Counted from the stretch's first letter, positions 36,358 to 46,441 are shown. The stretch is 64,000 nucleotides of DNA from Diaphorobacter caeni (GCF_015354245.1 NZ_JADKYZ010000001.1:558001-622000); one strand, 5' to 3'. Numbers and translations: made by a program. The notes: a model not told the origin generated them from the letters alone.

Positions 36358-37832
36358 TAGTCGGAAACCGACACCTGGATGACCCGGTTGCGACCTTGCT
36401 GTTTGGCCTTGTAGAGGCACTGGTCGGCGCGCACCAGCATGGTGTCCAGCGACACGGTCGAGCGGCGATCGGAGGCGAGACCGATGCTCACCGTGCATCG
36501 CAGCGGCTGCGCCTCGCCCTGCACGGAAATGGGCGTGACCTCCAGGCTGATGCGGATGCTCTCGGCCACCTGCAGCGCATCGGCCGCCGTGGCGCGCGGC
36601 ATGAACACCGCAAACTCCTCGCCACCGAGGCGCCCGACGATGTCCTGGCGGCGCAGGCATTCGCCGAACAGCTGGCCCAGCCGGCGCAGCACATCATCCC
36701 CCGAGGCGTGGCCGAAGCGGTCGTTGACCGACTTGAAATGGTCGATGTCGATCATCAGCACCGAGCAGGATTCCGAGTGCTCCTTGAGCCGCTGCAGTGC
36801 GCTCGTGGAAGATTCCAGAAACGCGCGGCGGTTGGGCAGGTTGGTGAGCTCGTCGTGATCGGCGAGCAGCTTGAGGCGGCTGACCAGCGCGCGGTTGGTC
36901 GCCATCATGCTGCCGATCATGATGGGTGTGAGCATCACCAGCGACAGTCCCATGCGCACCGACATCACCAGATCGCGGTTGAGCACGCCTTGGGCATCGG
37001 TGAGCATGTTCACGCTGATGCTCACCAGCGACCAGGCGCTGACCCAGAACGTGATCAGCGCGGTCGTGAATAGGCTGTAGCTGACCGCGCACCACATCAG
37101 CGCGGGAATGGTGAAGGCCACCGCGCCCGGGCCGCCCACCATGCTGCCGAAGATGGCAGAGAGCAGCAGCGCGACGGCGGGGGCGACCCTCTCGACGGTG
37201 ATCTGCTGGCTCAGCCAGCGCATCGGCTGGGCGGGGAACTGCGCGCGTGTCGGGATAGACAGCAGCAGCGGCAGAAAGCTGATGTAGTTCACCAGCTCGG
37301 TGGCGAACCAGATCGCGAAGCCCTTGATTGCGGTGTCGTTGAACAGATAGATCATCGCCACCGCGCCGATCAGGCTGGATACCGCGCTCGCGCCGACGAT
37401 GGCCATCAGCATGTAGAGCACCGACGAGGTGGTCTGCAGCCGGTTCATCGAACGCTCGGTCCGGTGAAAGAGCCAGTAGCCCACGGCGACGCCCGCCAGA
37501 TTGGCCACGTTCAGCAGCACGTTTTTGGTGAGCGAGGCTCCGGTGAGCGCATCGGCCAGAAAGTAGCCGGCCGCCGCCGCGATCCAGCCCCAGCGGTGCG
37601 CGAAGTGCGGGTAGCGGATGAGCATGCCCAGCAGGAAGGCATTGGTGGTCCAGTAGGCGGCGAGGTCACCCCCCGTGCGTGACAGGATGCCGAACAGACA
37701 CAGCGCAAACACCGCGCAGCCCAGCAGCGTCGCGTTGACGGCGGGGCGTTGGATCAGATTCATCCACACGGACTCGGCGCCCAAGGGCTGGTCGCCGGGC
37801 GCAGCGGGTGAATAGGAATGCGGACTGGACAC
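36357..37832 (-). CDS. MASE1-type diguanylate cyclase
   Basis: A 491-aa membrane-bound GGDEF protein that should make cyclic di-GMP. About eight hydrophobic helices fill the N-terminal half (about residues 25-310), with a MASE1-like pattern ([28 protein letters not shown]). The GGDEF domain (about 325-485) has the active motif as GGEEF in '[14 protein letters not shown]' and a product-inhibition I-site RRQD five residues upstream. There is no EAL domain. Start is uncertain: GTG 37832 is used, ATG 37763 would shorten it by 23 residues, and an open frame runs to 37904. It may connect surface-protein and biofilm behaviour to c-di-GMP, which is inference. Confidence 0.85.
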   Translation of the reverse strand: MSSPHSYSPAAPGDQPLGAESVWMNLIQRPAVNATLLGCAVFALCLFGILSRTGGDLAAYWTTNAFLLGMLIRYPHFAHRWGWIAAAAGYFLADALTGASLTKNVLLNVANLAGVAVGYWLFHRTERSMNRLQTTSSVLYMLMAIVGASAVSSLIGAVAMIYLFNDTAIKGFAIWFATELVNYISFLPLLLSIPTRAQFPAQPMRWLSQQITVERVAPAVALLLSAIFGSMVGGPGAVAFTIPALMWCAVSYSLFTTALITFWVSAWSLVSISVNMLTDAQGVLNRDLVMSVRMGLSLVMLTPIMIGSMMATNRALVSRLKLLADHDELTNLPNRRAFLESSTSALQRLKEHSESCSVLMIDIDHFKSVNDRFGHASGDDVLRRLGQLFGECLRRQDIVGRLGGEEFAVFMPRATAADALQVAESIRISLEVTPISVQGEAQPLRCTVSIGLASDRRSTVSLDTMLVRADQCLYKAKQQGRNRVIQVSVSD

Positions 37833-38433
37833 GGTACTGCTCTGGACCCCATTGCATCGGTCTGGAAATCGCGGCCCATGGGTGATCGAGGTGCGGCATT
37901 GCACTCGAAGCGGGCAGCAATCTCTTCAACCACTGTCTCGAAACAATCATTTACTTCGATGATCTCAAATGGCTGCCCCTCTGTCCATGAAGTGCATGGG
38001 TTCCGACTATGGGGTTTGCCTCTCCGGTTCAAAAAAAATACCTTCCAAACGGGGGTGGAAAAACAGTCTCCACGGCTTGGAGGGGATGGACGGCCTCATC
38101 AAATTAATGAGCGCCAAACCCCGCCATGACGTGGAAAAACAGCATTCTTGAACAGATGCACGACCGTGCGATTCGCGCGGCTGAACGGCATCCTCCGGTC
38201 CCTTGGGAGGCGTTGGTAAACCAATGTCAAATCACCAAAAGCTGAACGAGTGTAGCTGCGAGCATCAACGACCGACGGGCTCCATGTGAACGGGCGGGCC
38301 CGTGCCCCTGTCCATCGCCGCACGCCAAGCCGGCACGCCGCCATGCCGTCGACTTCACCGATTGCCATGACCTACCGGAGTCCGCATACTGCAATGGCAA
38401 AACCAATACTTTCAACTGATGGAGACAAGAGCG
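37833..38433. other. Intergenic region between divergent genes
   Basis: 600 bases between the diguanylate cyclase and the asparaginase, divergently transcribed. No gene, repeat or convincing operator was recognised; it presumably contains both promoters. Confidence 0.4.
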
Positions 38434-39534
38434 ATGACGACACTCATGCAGCGATGGCTGACGCGTGCGGGATTGGGTCTGGTGGCGAGCTGCGCGATGG
38501 CGGTGATGCCCGACGCGCGGGCACAGGCACCGGCGCAGGGGGGCGGAGCGGAAAAGCCGGTCGTGGTCTTCATCGCCACCGGCGGCACGATCGCGATGAA
38601 GATCGATCCGGTGACCAAGGGCGTGGTGCCCGCGATCTCGGGCGACGATCTGATGCAGAGCGTGCCCGACGCGTCGAAGCATGCGCGCATCGAGGTCAAC
38701 AACTTCTCGAAGATGAGCGCCAACTACATCACCAATGACTGGTGGGCGCGGCTGACCAAGACCATCGAGCAGACGCTCGCGCGCCCTGAGGTTGCTGGCG
38801 TGGTGGTGGCGCAGGGCACGGACACGATGGAGGAGACCGCCTACTGGCTGGACCTTACCGTCCGGTCGTCCAAACCCGTGGTGATGATCGGCGCACAGCG
38901 CAATGCCTCGTCGCCGGACTTTGACGGCCCGCGCAACCTGCTCAACGCCATCCGCATCGCGGTCACGCCCGAGGCGCGCGACAAGGGCGTGATGGTCGCG
39001 ATGAACAACGAGATCAACGCCGCGCGCAGCGTGACCAAGACGCACACCGCCGCGGTCGAGACCTTCCAGGGCGGCAACTACGGCTGGCTCGGCGAGGTCT
39101 GGGACGACAAGGTCGTCTTCTCGCGCGCGCCGCTTCGCCGCATGCACATCGCGCTGACCACCGAGAAGTTTCCGGTGGTCCACATCTTCCCGATGTACGC
39201 GGGCGCGGATGGCAGCTTCATCCGCCATGCGGTGGATACCGGCACGCAGGGCATCGTGGTGCAGGCGGTCGGCATGGGGAACATGAACGTCTCGATGTTC
39301 GAGGCGGTGAAATACGCGCTCTCGAAAAACGTGCCGGTCGTCGTCGCGAGCCGCGTGCCGAACGGCCGCACGTATCCGCTCTATGGCTTTGACGGCGGAG
39401 GCAAGACCACCTTCGACGCGGGGGCGGTGATGTCGGGGGATCTGAGCGCGCAGAAGTCCAAGATCCTGCTCACGCTGATGCTGCAGGGCGGCAGCGTGGA
39501 CCGCGAGGTGATCCGCAAAGCCTTCGAGAACTAA
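38434..39534 (+). CDS. ansB: Type II (periplasmic) L-asparaginase
   Basis: A 366-aa L-asparaginase that hydrolyses asparagine to aspartate and ammonia. The signal peptide covers about residues 1-30 (ending ARAQA), so the enzyme is periplasmic. The two catalytic Thr motifs are present: 'VFIATGGTIAM' and 'VVVAQGTDTMEETAYWL', where the second normally reads HGTDT and here has Gln in place of His. The late 'ASRVPNGRTYPLYGFDGGG' segment is also typical. ATG 38434 is preferred because GGAG lies nine bases upstream; ATG 38419 is in frame five codons earlier. Convergent with the phosphoribosyltransferase, 8 bases apart. Confidence 0.92.
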   Translation: MTTLMQRWLTRAGLGLVASCAMAVMPDARAQAPAQGGGAEKPVVVFIATGGTIAMKIDPVTKGVVPAISGDDLMQSVPDASKHARIEVNNFSKMSANYITNDWWARLTKTIEQTLARPEVAGVVVAQGTDTMEETAYWLDLTVRSSKPVVMIGAQRNASSPDFDGPRNLLNAIRIAVTPEARDKGVMVAMNNEINAARSVTKTHTAAVETFQGGNYGWLGEVWDDKVVFSRAPLRRMHIALTTEKFPVVHIFPMYAGADGSFIRHAVDTGTQGIVVQAVGMGNMNVSMFEAVKYALSKNVPVVVASRVPNGRTYPLYGFDGGGKTTFDAGAVMSGDLSAQKSKILLTLMLQGGSVDREVIRKAFEN

Positions 39535-39542
39535 GCGCGTGT

Positions 39543-40256
39543 TTACATGGAGCTGGGCACCGGGGTCCAGCCGCCGTCCGTGCAGGTGAACGCCGGAATG
39601 TGGCCGACCGCGCGCACCTTGTGCGGCCAGCAGGGGCCCAGCTCGGCCAGCGCGTCGCGCCACGCGTAGCCCTCGGTCAGCGCGACCGCGAGGCCGACGA
39701 CTTCGGCACCCGCGCGCTCGAGCAGCCGGATCGCGGCCACCGCGCTGGTGCCCGTGTTGATCACGTCATCGACCAGCACGACGCGCGTGCCGTCGAGGCG
39801 CTTGAGCAGGGCGGGATCGAGGTAGAGCCTCTTGAACTGGTCGGGGCTGGTCGAGGAGTTCATGCGCTCGCTCAGCGCGTCGTCATACCAGAACTTGCGC
39901 GACAGACCCATGGCCACGTAGTGGGGCAGGCCGAGCTTGCGCGCAGTCAGTCGCGCATAGTCCAGTCCCATGGTCGGCACGGCGGCCACGCAGTCCGGCG
40001 AGAAGGTGCTCGCGACCTGCGCAATCAGCGGCGCAAGTGCGTCTTCGACTTCGAACGGTGTCTGGTTCGACATCAGCAGCGCGATCGCACCATCGCGGCC
40101 GGGCAGGGCACGCAGCGGCAGCTCGAGCGTGCTGCCGTCGAGCAGCTCGACGGGATAGTGCGTGGTGTAGGGCGCTGTGTGGGGCGTCTGGCCGCGCGTG
40201 AACTCGCCCGCCTTGTGCCAGCGCGCGTCGTAGGGAGGAAGAGTGGTCGGGAACAT
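39543..40256 (-). CDS. Phosphoribosyltransferase (purine salvage type)
   Basis: A 237-aa PRTase-fold protein with the PRPP-binding motif 'VVLVDDVINTGTSAVAAI' (about residues 152-169), the type I PRTase hallmark. This enzyme class joins PRPP and a base to give the nucleotide; adenine, xanthine and hypoxanthine types share the motif, and the base cannot be chosen here. The first 70 residues are an extra region not seen in minimal PRTases. ATG 40256 is used. It lies 23 bases downstream of a BMP-family binding protein on the same strand, consistent with nucleoside or purine uptake and salvage. Confidence 0.85.
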   Translation of the reverse strand: MFPTTLPPYDARWHKAGEFTRGQTPHTAPYTTHYPVELLDGSTLELPLRALPGRDGAIALLMSNQTPFEVEDALAPLIAQVASTFSPDCVAAVPTMGLDYARLTARKLGLPHYVAMGLSRKFWYDDALSERMNSSTSPDQFKRLYLDPALLKRLDGTRVVLVDDVINTGTSAVAAIRLLERAGAEVVGLAVALTEGYAWRDALAELGPCWPHKVRAVGHIPAFTCTDGGWTPVPSSM

Positions 40257-40279
40257 GGCGGATGTCACGGCGCGTCGCG

Positions 40280-41377
40280 TTACTTCGGAAGGGAGCCGGT
40301 CACGCCCTGAACCAGCCAGTTCATCTGCAGCTTTTCCGCATCGGGCATCTCGCCGCCCGCGGCCACGCGCACCTTGCCGCTCTGGTCCTTGAGCGGGCCG
40401 AAGAACACGGGCTTCTTGCCGCTCGTGATGTCCTTGGCGCGCTGCTCGACCAGCTTGCGCACGTCGGCGGGCAGCTTGGGGCTGAACTTGTCGTAGTGGA
40501 TCGCGCCGTCCTTCATGCCGATCCACACGTTGCCGGGCTTCCACTGCTTGGCCAGCACCTCGGAGATGATCTTGCTGTAGTAGATGCTCCAGTCCAGGCG
40601 CGCGGCTGCCAGCTGGGCGTCGCCGCCCCATTGCGCCATGTCGGTGTCCCATCCGAAGCCCCAGGCGCCGGCGGCCTTGGCGGTCTGCAGCGGTGCGGGG
40701 GAGTCGGTGTTCTGCATCAGCACGTCAGCGCCTTGCGCGAGCAGCGTCTTGGCGGCCTCGACTTCCTTGGGCGGATCGTAGAAGGTGTTGACCCACACGA
40801 GGCGCGTGGTGACTTTGGGGTTCACCGCCTGCGCGCACAGCGTGAAGGCGTTGATGTTGCGGATGATCTCGGGAATCGGCACCGGCGCGACCACGCCCAG
40901 CACGTTGGTCTTGGTCATCTTGCCCGCAATGGTGCCGTTCAGGCAGGCGCCTTCATAGGTACGGATGTCGTAGATGCCGAGGTTGGGGGCGGTCTTGTAG
41001 CCGGTGGCGTGCTCGAAGGCCACCTTGGGGAAATCGTCGGCCACCTTGACCATGCCGTTCATGAAGCCGAACGCGCCGCCGAAGATCAGCTTGGCGCCCT
41101 GGCTGGCGAGGTCGCGGGTGACGCGCTCGGCGTCGTTCTCGGACACGTTCTCGACGAAGATGGTCTGGATCTTGTCGCCGAATTTCTTCTGCACTTCCTG
41201 GCGCGCGAGCTCATGCGCATACGACCAGCCCGCACCGCTGGCCGGGCCGATGTACATGAAGCCGACCTTGAGCGGCTCGGCCGCGTGGACTGGGGTGGCA
41301 AGGGCTGCAATGGCGGCGCTGGCGGCCACGGAGAGAAGCGCGCGCGCGGCGGCGGGGCGAAGGGTCGATGCTGGCAT
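40280..41377 (-). CDS. BMP-family nucleoside-type binding protein
   Basis: A 365-aa periplasmic binding protein of the BMP/PnrA (Med) family, which binds purine nucleosides in spirochaetes and other bacteria. The signal peptide covers about residues 1-33 (ending VHAAEP). The mature start 'KVGFMYIGPASGAGWSYAHE' and the later 'FGGAFGFMNGMVKVADDFP' and 'GWDTDMAQWGGDAQL' are typical. The corresponding ABC permease and ATPase genes are not in the window. ATG 41377 is set by the signal peptide. Probably cotranscribed with the phosphoribosyltransferase. Confidence 0.88.
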   Translation of the reverse strand: MPASTLRPAAARALLSVAASAAIAALATPVHAAEPLKVGFMYIGPASGAGWSYAHELARQEVQKKFGDKIQTIFVENVSENDAERVTRDLASQGAKLIFGGAFGFMNGMVKVADDFPKVAFEHATGYKTAPNLGIYDIRTYEGACLNGTIAGKMTKTNVLGVVAPVPIPEIIRNINAFTLCAQAVNPKVTTRLVWVNTFYDPPKEVEAAKTLLAQGADVLMQNTDSPAPLQTAKAAGAWGFGWDTDMAQWGGDAQLAAARLDWSIYYSKIISEVLAKQWKPGNVWIGMKDGAIHYDKFSPKLPADVRKLVEQRAKDITSGKKPVFFGPLKDQSGKVRVAAGGEMPDAEKLQMNWLVQGVTGSLPK

Positions 41378-41520
41378 GGTCGGCGCGCCGCACGTGGCGC
41401 GAAGGGGGAGAGGGGGTGGAGGAGAAAATTCGAAGTGGCGCAGCATAGACAAATGCCGCGCTTTACGCCATCCGACTTTGGTAGGGGGTGACAGGGTGCC
41501 GACGGGGCGCCCCAAGCCGT

Positions 41521-42177
41521 TCAGCCGAGCGCCTGCTCCGGGCGCGAGCCGCTGCGCATCAACCGCTCCATCGACCGCACCAGCGCGGCCAGCGTGGTCG
41601 TGCCCATCTTGCGCATCACCTGCGCGCGGTGCTGCTTGACCGTGGCCTCGCTCATGCCGAGCTGCGCGGCGATCTGCTTGTTCAAAAGACCTTCGACCAC
41701 CCCGTGCAGCACCTCGTGCTCGCGTCGCGTGAGGCTGGCGTAGCGCAGGCGCAGGTCGGCCAGTTCCTCGCGCTCCTGATGTCCGGCGCGGTCGCGCAGC
41801 AGTGCTTCGTTGATCGCGCGCAGCAGGGCGGCCTCGCTGAACGGCTTGCTCAGAAACTCCATCGCTCCGGCTTTCATCGCGCGCACGCTCATCGGGATGT
41901 CGCCATGGCCAGTGATCATGATGGTGGGCGGCAAGGGGCGGCCGCCGGTTTCGTTCGCGGCGTGCAGCAGGTCGAGGCCGCTGATGTCCGGCAGCCGCAC
42001 ATCGAGCACGAGGCAGGCAGGAACGGTGTCATCGGCCTCGCGCGCCAGAAACTCCGACACGCGCGCGTACAGCCGCACCCGCAGTCCGAGCGAGCGCAGC
42101 AGGCTGTCGAGCGCCGTGCGGATCGCCGCGTCGTCGTCGATCACATGGACAAGGCCGCTTTCCATCGGTGGTGTCAT
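41521..42177 (-). CDS. FixJ/TodT-type response regulator
   Basis: A 218-aa two-domain regulator. The receiver has DDD near residue 13, phospho-acceptor Asp in 'LVLDVRLPDISGLDLL' and Lys in EFLSKPFSE. The C-terminal LuxR-type HTH contains 'LTRREHEVLHGVVEGLLNKQ' and 'QLGMSEATVKQHRAQVMRKM'. Members of this FixJ/TodT branch activate operons for aromatic or C4-acid catabolism. It overlaps the upstream kinase gene by four bases, so the two are translationally coupled. Confidence 0.92.
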   Translation of the reverse strand: MTPPMESGLVHVIDDDAAIRTALDSLLRSLGLRVRLYARVSEFLAREADDTVPACLVLDVRLPDISGLDLLHAANETGGRPLPPTIMITGHGDIPMSVRAMKAGAMEFLSKPFSEAALLRAINEALLRDRAGHQEREELADLRLRYASLTRREHEVLHGVVEGLLNKQIAAQLGMSEATVKQHRAQVMRKMGTTTLAALVRSMERLMRSGSRPEQALG

Positions 42178-43970
42178 CGTGTCTCCTCGCCCGGCAGTTC
42201 GAACCAGAACAGCGCGCCGCCGCTGTCGGAGGCATCGACCTGAATGCGGCCGCCGTGCGCCTCGACGATGGAGCGCGCAATCGCGAGGCCGAACCCCAGC
42301 CCGTCGGGCTTGCTGCTCTGGAACGCGTCGAACATGCGCTCGCGCCGCTCAGGTGCGATGCCGCCGCCGCTGTCGGCCACGGCCACGCGCAGTCGACGAC
42401 CGCCATCGCGCGCGGTGATGTGAAGATGCAGGTCGCGCGGGTGGTCTTCGGGCAGGTCCTTGAGTGCATCCACCGCGTTGACCAGCAGGTTGATCAGCAC
42501 CTGTTGCAGTTGCGTGCGATCGGCGTGGACGGTCGGCAGCGCGGGCGCCATGCGCACCCGCAGAGTGATGCGAAAGCGCCGCGCCTGCGCAGCCACGAGG
42601 CGCAGGCTGTCCCACGCGACCTGCGTGATGTCGACGCGCTCATGCGTGCTCGGCGTGCGCTGCAGGAACCCGCGAATGCGCGCCAGCACCTGCCCGGCGT
42701 ATTCGCCGCTTGCGGCGATGCGGCGCGCTGCGGATGTCGCCTCGCCGATGTCGGCCGGCTGCATCGCGAGCCAGCGTGCGCAGGCGTTGGCGTCGAGCAC
42801 CATCGCGGTGAGCGGCTGGTTGATCTCGTGCGCGATCGACGTGGCCAGCTCGCCGAGCGTGGTCAGCCGCGCGCGCTGGCTGATCTCGGCGAGCGCGCGC
42901 TCGGCGGCCCGCTCGAGCGACGAAGTCTCTGCCAGCCCCTGGCTGATCTGCGTGGCGACCAGCGTGAGAAAGTTTTCGTAGTCTGCATCGAACCGCTTGT
43001 GCGGATTGAGCGCCACCAACAGCCAGCACGGGGGGCGGTCCGCATGCGGCTCGGGGATCGGCACCACCGCCACTTGCCGGAAATGCGCCGCGCGCCCCGT
43101 CTGCGGTGGCAGCGCCTGTGCGGCGGCCAGCACCTGCAGCCGCGGTGCGCCGCGTACCGCGAGCGTCAGTGCATGGGCTGGCGTGATGGACTGCGGCTCG
43201 CCCGTGTGCGGCGGCAGCGACGAGGGAAATTCCACCCCGTCGCCAGACCCCGCATCCGCTGCGTGGCCCGCCTGCAGCAGCCAGCGCGTCGGCAGGGTCT
43301 CGCCATCGGGCACGTAGAGCGCGCACAGCGGCAGGTCGCGTGCATGCCGCGCAAGGCAGGCGGTCAGCGCTTCGTAATGCTGCGAGAGCTTGCGCGCGCC
43401 GCGCGTGCTGGCCGCCAGATCGGCCAGCATCGCCATGCGCCGCGCGCCCAGCACCCGCGTCGTCGCATCGAAGATCGGCGCGATGATGCCGCGCACCCGG
43501 CCCTCGGGATCGAACAGCGGGCTGTACGAGAAGACCTCGTGGATCTCCTCGGTGTAGTCGGCACGGCGGTACAGCAGTTCGATGTCGCTTTGCAGCACCG
43601 CACGGCCCGTCTCGAGCACCTGCAGGAGCAGCGGATGCAGCGTGCGCATCACGTCGGGCTGCACTTCGGCCAGTGGCCGCCCCAGCGCCCGCGGATGCTG
43701 CCCCTCGAAGAAATGGCGCGCCGCATCGTTCCAGAAGGTGCACAGCGTCTCGCCCCAATACACGATGTGCGGAAACTCCGAATGCAGCGTGATGCGCAGC
43801 GTGTCGTGCAGCTGCGCGGGCCAGTGGTCCGGCGGGCCGAGGGGGCTGGCGCGCCAGTCCTGCGCGAGGATGCAGCGCCCCACCTCGCCGCCTTGTGCGA
43901 GGTAGCGAAGCATGGGGGGCAGAGGTTGAAAAGTGTCCCGGGATCCGTCGGACGTGGCGGGAAATGACAT
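42174..43970 (-). CDS. Soluble PAS-GAF sensor histidine kinase
   Basis: A 598-aa cytoplasmic histidine kinase with no transmembrane helix. The N-terminal region (about 25-180) is the PAS-type domain with 'DWRASPLGPPDHWPAQL' and 'YWGETLCTFWNDAARHFF'. A GAF-like section follows (about 185-345), then HisKA with the His in 'SIAHEINQPLTAMVL'. The HATPase domain has 'LLVNAVDALKDLPED' and 'DSGGGIAPERRERMFDAF', then 'GLGFGLAIARSIVEAHGG'. The signal is unknown. It is divergent from the IPTL-tailed protein at 44185, whose start is 214 bases away, and so shares a control region with it. Confidence 0.9.
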   Translation of the reverse strand: MSFPATSDGSRDTFQPLPPMLRYLAQGGEVGRCILAQDWRASPLGPPDHWPAQLHDTLRITLHSEFPHIVYWGETLCTFWNDAARHFFEGQHPRALGRPLAEVQPDVMRTLHPLLLQVLETGRAVLQSDIELLYRRADYTEEIHEVFSYSPLFDPEGRVRGIIAPIFDATTRVLGARRMAMLADLAASTRGARKLSQHYEALTACLARHARDLPLCALYVPDGETLPTRWLLQAGHAADAGSGDGVEFPSSLPPHTGEPQSITPAHALTLAVRGAPRLQVLAAAQALPPQTGRAAHFRQVAVVPIPEPHADRPPCWLLVALNPHKRFDADYENFLTLVATQISQGLAETSSLERAAERALAEISQRARLTTLGELATSIAHEINQPLTAMVLDANACARWLAMQPADIGEATSAARRIAASGEYAGQVLARIRGFLQRTPSTHERVDITQVAWDSLRLVAAQARRFRITLRVRMAPALPTVHADRTQLQQVLINLLVNAVDALKDLPEDHPRDLHLHITARDGGRRLRVAVADSGGGIAPERRERMFDAFQSSKPDGLGFGLAIARSIVEAHGGRIQVDASDSGGALFWFELPGEETR

Positions 43971-44184
43971 GTGTTGGATGGCAGCACCCTGGCGTGCAGC
44001 GAACGAGCGATTTTACTCAATGACCAACGGACGCATGCCGCATCCCTGCGCCGCGCTCCCGTGCGCATGAGCCTCACGATGTGTAAAACACTATCGAATT
44101 GTTGGTTGTGATATTGTTTGTGCTATCTTGTTGCTCAAGCACGGGAATGCAGGGCTGCCCGCAACTTGCACGGAGTGATATTCA
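43971..44184. promoter_or_regulatory. Shared divergent control region
   Basis: 214 bases separate the kinase/regulator operon from the IPTL-tailed protein gene. An AT-rich stretch (about 44080-44132) includes TTGGTT, 16 bases, then TATCTT, a possible weak sigma-70-like promoter for the protein gene. GGAGTG eight bases before ATG 44185 is its ribosome binding site. Confidence 0.35.
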
Positions 44185-46419
44185 ATGAGTCGACACACAT
44201 CCTTGGCGGCGCTTGCCATTGCAGCGATGCTGCCAGCACTGAGTGCTGCCCAAAGCCTGGGGCCGAACCTCATCGTGAACAACGGGTTCGAGAACAACCC
44301 TCCCAACATTTGCGGCAACAACTACAGCGGGACCGGCAACCCGCGTTCTGTTGCGCCCTGGGTGGTGGGGGCGGGCGGCGAGCCGAACGTTGTGACCATC
44401 GATGGCGGCAATCTCTGTACGGGCTACGTCGGTGGACCCCTGATCGATGCGGAAGATGGCCATGCGGCCAACGTGCAGCAGCACTTTCTGGATATCCTGG
44501 GTCAGAACACCGTTTCGCAAACCTTCACCGTGCCCACGTGCGGCGCCACGGACACGGTGCCGCGCAACGTGGATTTCTACGGATTCTTCTCGGTCCGCGA
44601 CTTCTCTTGGGCGACCGGAAGCGGATACATCCGCATCCTTGACAGGTCCGTATTGGACGTCAACGGAAACCCCACCGAACTCAAGCGAGTCGACGTCAAC
44701 ATCGGCTCCACGGACGCGAACGGCAACCCAATCGACCCCAGATACCAGACCTGGAAAAAATTCGCCGACTCGACGGCGGTCGTGCCTGGTCACCAGATCA
44801 CCTATGAAGTGCTGATCACCGACTATCTGAATTTCGACAACGCCTTCATGGCGTTCACCGATTCCCCGTGCGCCTCCACCACGCTGGCATTGGCCAAGCA
44901 ATGGAACGGCGCGGCCAATGGTCACGCCGCGGCGCTGACCGCCACGCGCGACAACGGCGCGACGCAGGTCGACACGTTCACATCGACCGCCACGGGTGCC
45001 CCAGGGCAGGTGAATCAGGATGCATCCCCCTTCACCGTTTTCGCTGCCGACGAGATACGCATCAGCGAGACGCTTTCCAATCTGGGCACCGCGACCTACA
45101 GCCAGTCCCTCAGTTGCACCGGCGACACCACGGTGACTCCACTGGGCGTCGGGCAATACAGCGTCAAGATCGGCAGCGTGAGCGTGAACACCGCCCCCAT
45201 CGTCTGCACGATGGTGAACACCAACACGACCCAGTCCACGCTCACGCTGGTGAAGCAGTGGAACGGCGCGCAGGAGGGCGATGCCGCCGCGCTGACCGCC
45301 ACGCCTCAAGGCAGCGGTGCCCCCGTCACGCTGACGTCCACGGCCACTTCGCTCGCCAATGACGCCGGTGGACAAAGCCAATCCGGCACGGCGACCGTGG
45401 TCGCGCCGGGGGCGGTCTACACGCTCACGGAGACCATCACCGGCAATGCGGTCTACGACAAGGCGCTGACCTGCACCGGCGCGCAGGTCGGCGGCGGTGG
45501 TGTCGTGACCGTCAATTCCGCCATCGGCACGCAAGCCGTCTGCACCATGAGCAACACGCTGGCAGCGCTTGCCATCACCAAGCAGCAGGACGCGGTGACT
45601 GACACCAACGGCTCCACTCTCGTCGGGGATGCGGGCGACGTCATCACTTATTCGTTCACCGTCACCAACACAGGCAAGGCCACGCTGCATGCGGTGGACA
45701 TCAGCGATGCCTTGCCCGTGATCAGCATGTCCATCACGTGGCCTGATCCGGCAGCGCCTGGTGTCTTGAAGGGCGGCGAAGTGGCTACCGCCACTGCCAG
45801 CTATACCGTCACCCCGCAGGACGTCACCGACACCAAGGTGGACAACACTGCCACGGTCAGTGGCACAACGCCTGACAACCAGTCGGTGAACGCGACGTCG
45901 AACACGGTGAGCACGCCCACGCTGGCGCCGCATCCATCGCTCTCCATCACCAAGACCGCGACGGTGGCCGACACCAACCAATCGCACGCAACGGGCGACG
46001 CAGGCGATGTGATCAGCTACCAGATCGTCGTGACCAACACGGGCGATGTACCGCTGTCGGGCGTGAAGATCGATGATCCGCTGGCGGGGTTGACAACCCC
46101 CGTCGTGACATGGCCCGACAACAACCAACCGGGCGTGCTGGCCAAGGGAGCGAGCGCGAACGCCGAGGCCCGCTACACCATCGCAGCCTCCGATGCGGTC
46201 ACAGGTCAGGTCAGCAACACCGCGACTGCCAGCGCCAATCCCGTGGCCGGCGTGAGCGCGGCCAATGTGTCGTCAACCGCGGTGACGCCGGTAGTGAAGT
46301 CGCCGGTGACGGCGAGCGCCACGCCCGTGCCGACGCTCGGCGAATGGGCGCTGATCTGTTTGTCGTCCCTGATGGCGATGGCCGCAGCCGTCGGTCTGCG
46401 CCGCCGCAACGCGCTTTGA
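44185..46419 (+). CDS. IPTL-tailed secreted repeat protein
   Basis: A 744-aa exported protein. The signal peptide covers residues 1-20 (ending LSAAQ). The N-terminal domain of about 210 residues starts 'LIVNNGFENNPPNICGNN', as in galactose-binding or DUF642-like beta-sandwich domains. Two similar segments each begin with a 'KQWNGA..G.AAALTAT' motif. Two DUF11/DUF7507-type repeats follow, with 'AGDVITYSFTVTNTGKATL' and 'AGDVISYQIVVTNTGDVPL'. The C-terminal sorting tail has VPTLGEWALI, a hydrophobic helix and GLRRRNAL. This matches the IPTL-CTERM signal used with exosortase H. Function unknown; surface attachment is expected. Its divergent neighbour is a FixJ-type two-component system. Confidence 0.85.
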   Translation: MSRHTSLAALAIAAMLPALSAAQSLGPNLIVNNGFENNPPNICGNNYSGTGNPRSVAPWVVGAGGEPNVVTIDGGNLCTGYVGGPLIDAEDGHAANVQQHFLDILGQNTVSQTFTVPTCGATDTVPRNVDFYGFFSVRDFSWATGSGYIRILDRSVLDVNGNPTELKRVDVNIGSTDANGNPIDPRYQTWKKFADSTAVVPGHQITYEVLITDYLNFDNAFMAFTDSPCASTTLALAKQWNGAANGHAAALTATRDNGATQVDTFTSTATGAPGQVNQDASPFTVFAADEIRISETLSNLGTATYSQSLSCTGDTTVTPLGVGQYSVKIGSVSVNTAPIVCTMVNTNTTQSTLTLVKQWNGAQEGDAAALTATPQGSGAPVTLTSTATSLANDAGGQSQSGTATVVAPGAVYTLTETITGNAVYDKALTCTGAQVGGGGVVTVNSAIGTQAVCTMSNTLAALAITKQQDAVTDTNGSTLVGDAGDVITYSFTVTNTGKATLHAVDISDALPVISMSITWPDPAAPGVLKGGEVATATASYTVTPQDVTDTKVDNTATVSGTTPDNQSVNATSNTVSTPTLAPHPSLSITKTATVADTNQSHATGDAGDVISYQIVVTNTGDVPLSGVKIDDPLAGLTTPVVTWPDNNQPGVLAKGASANAEARYTIAASDAVTGQVSNTATASANPVAGVSAANVSSTAVTPVVKSPVTASATPVPTLGEWALICLSSLMAMAAAVGLRRRNAL

Positions 46420-46441
46420 TGATGAATCAGAGGAGGCGGCG

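Noticed and set aside
42168-43967. A 599-codon plus-strand frame opposite the sensor kinase
   Set aside because: The minus-strand frame has intact HisKA and HATPase motifs and couples to the regulator gene; the plus frame is a shadow.
44182-46128. A 648-codon open frame opposite the IPTL-tailed protein
   Set aside because: Antisense shadow; the plus-strand frame has a signal peptide, DUF11 repeats and a sorting tail.
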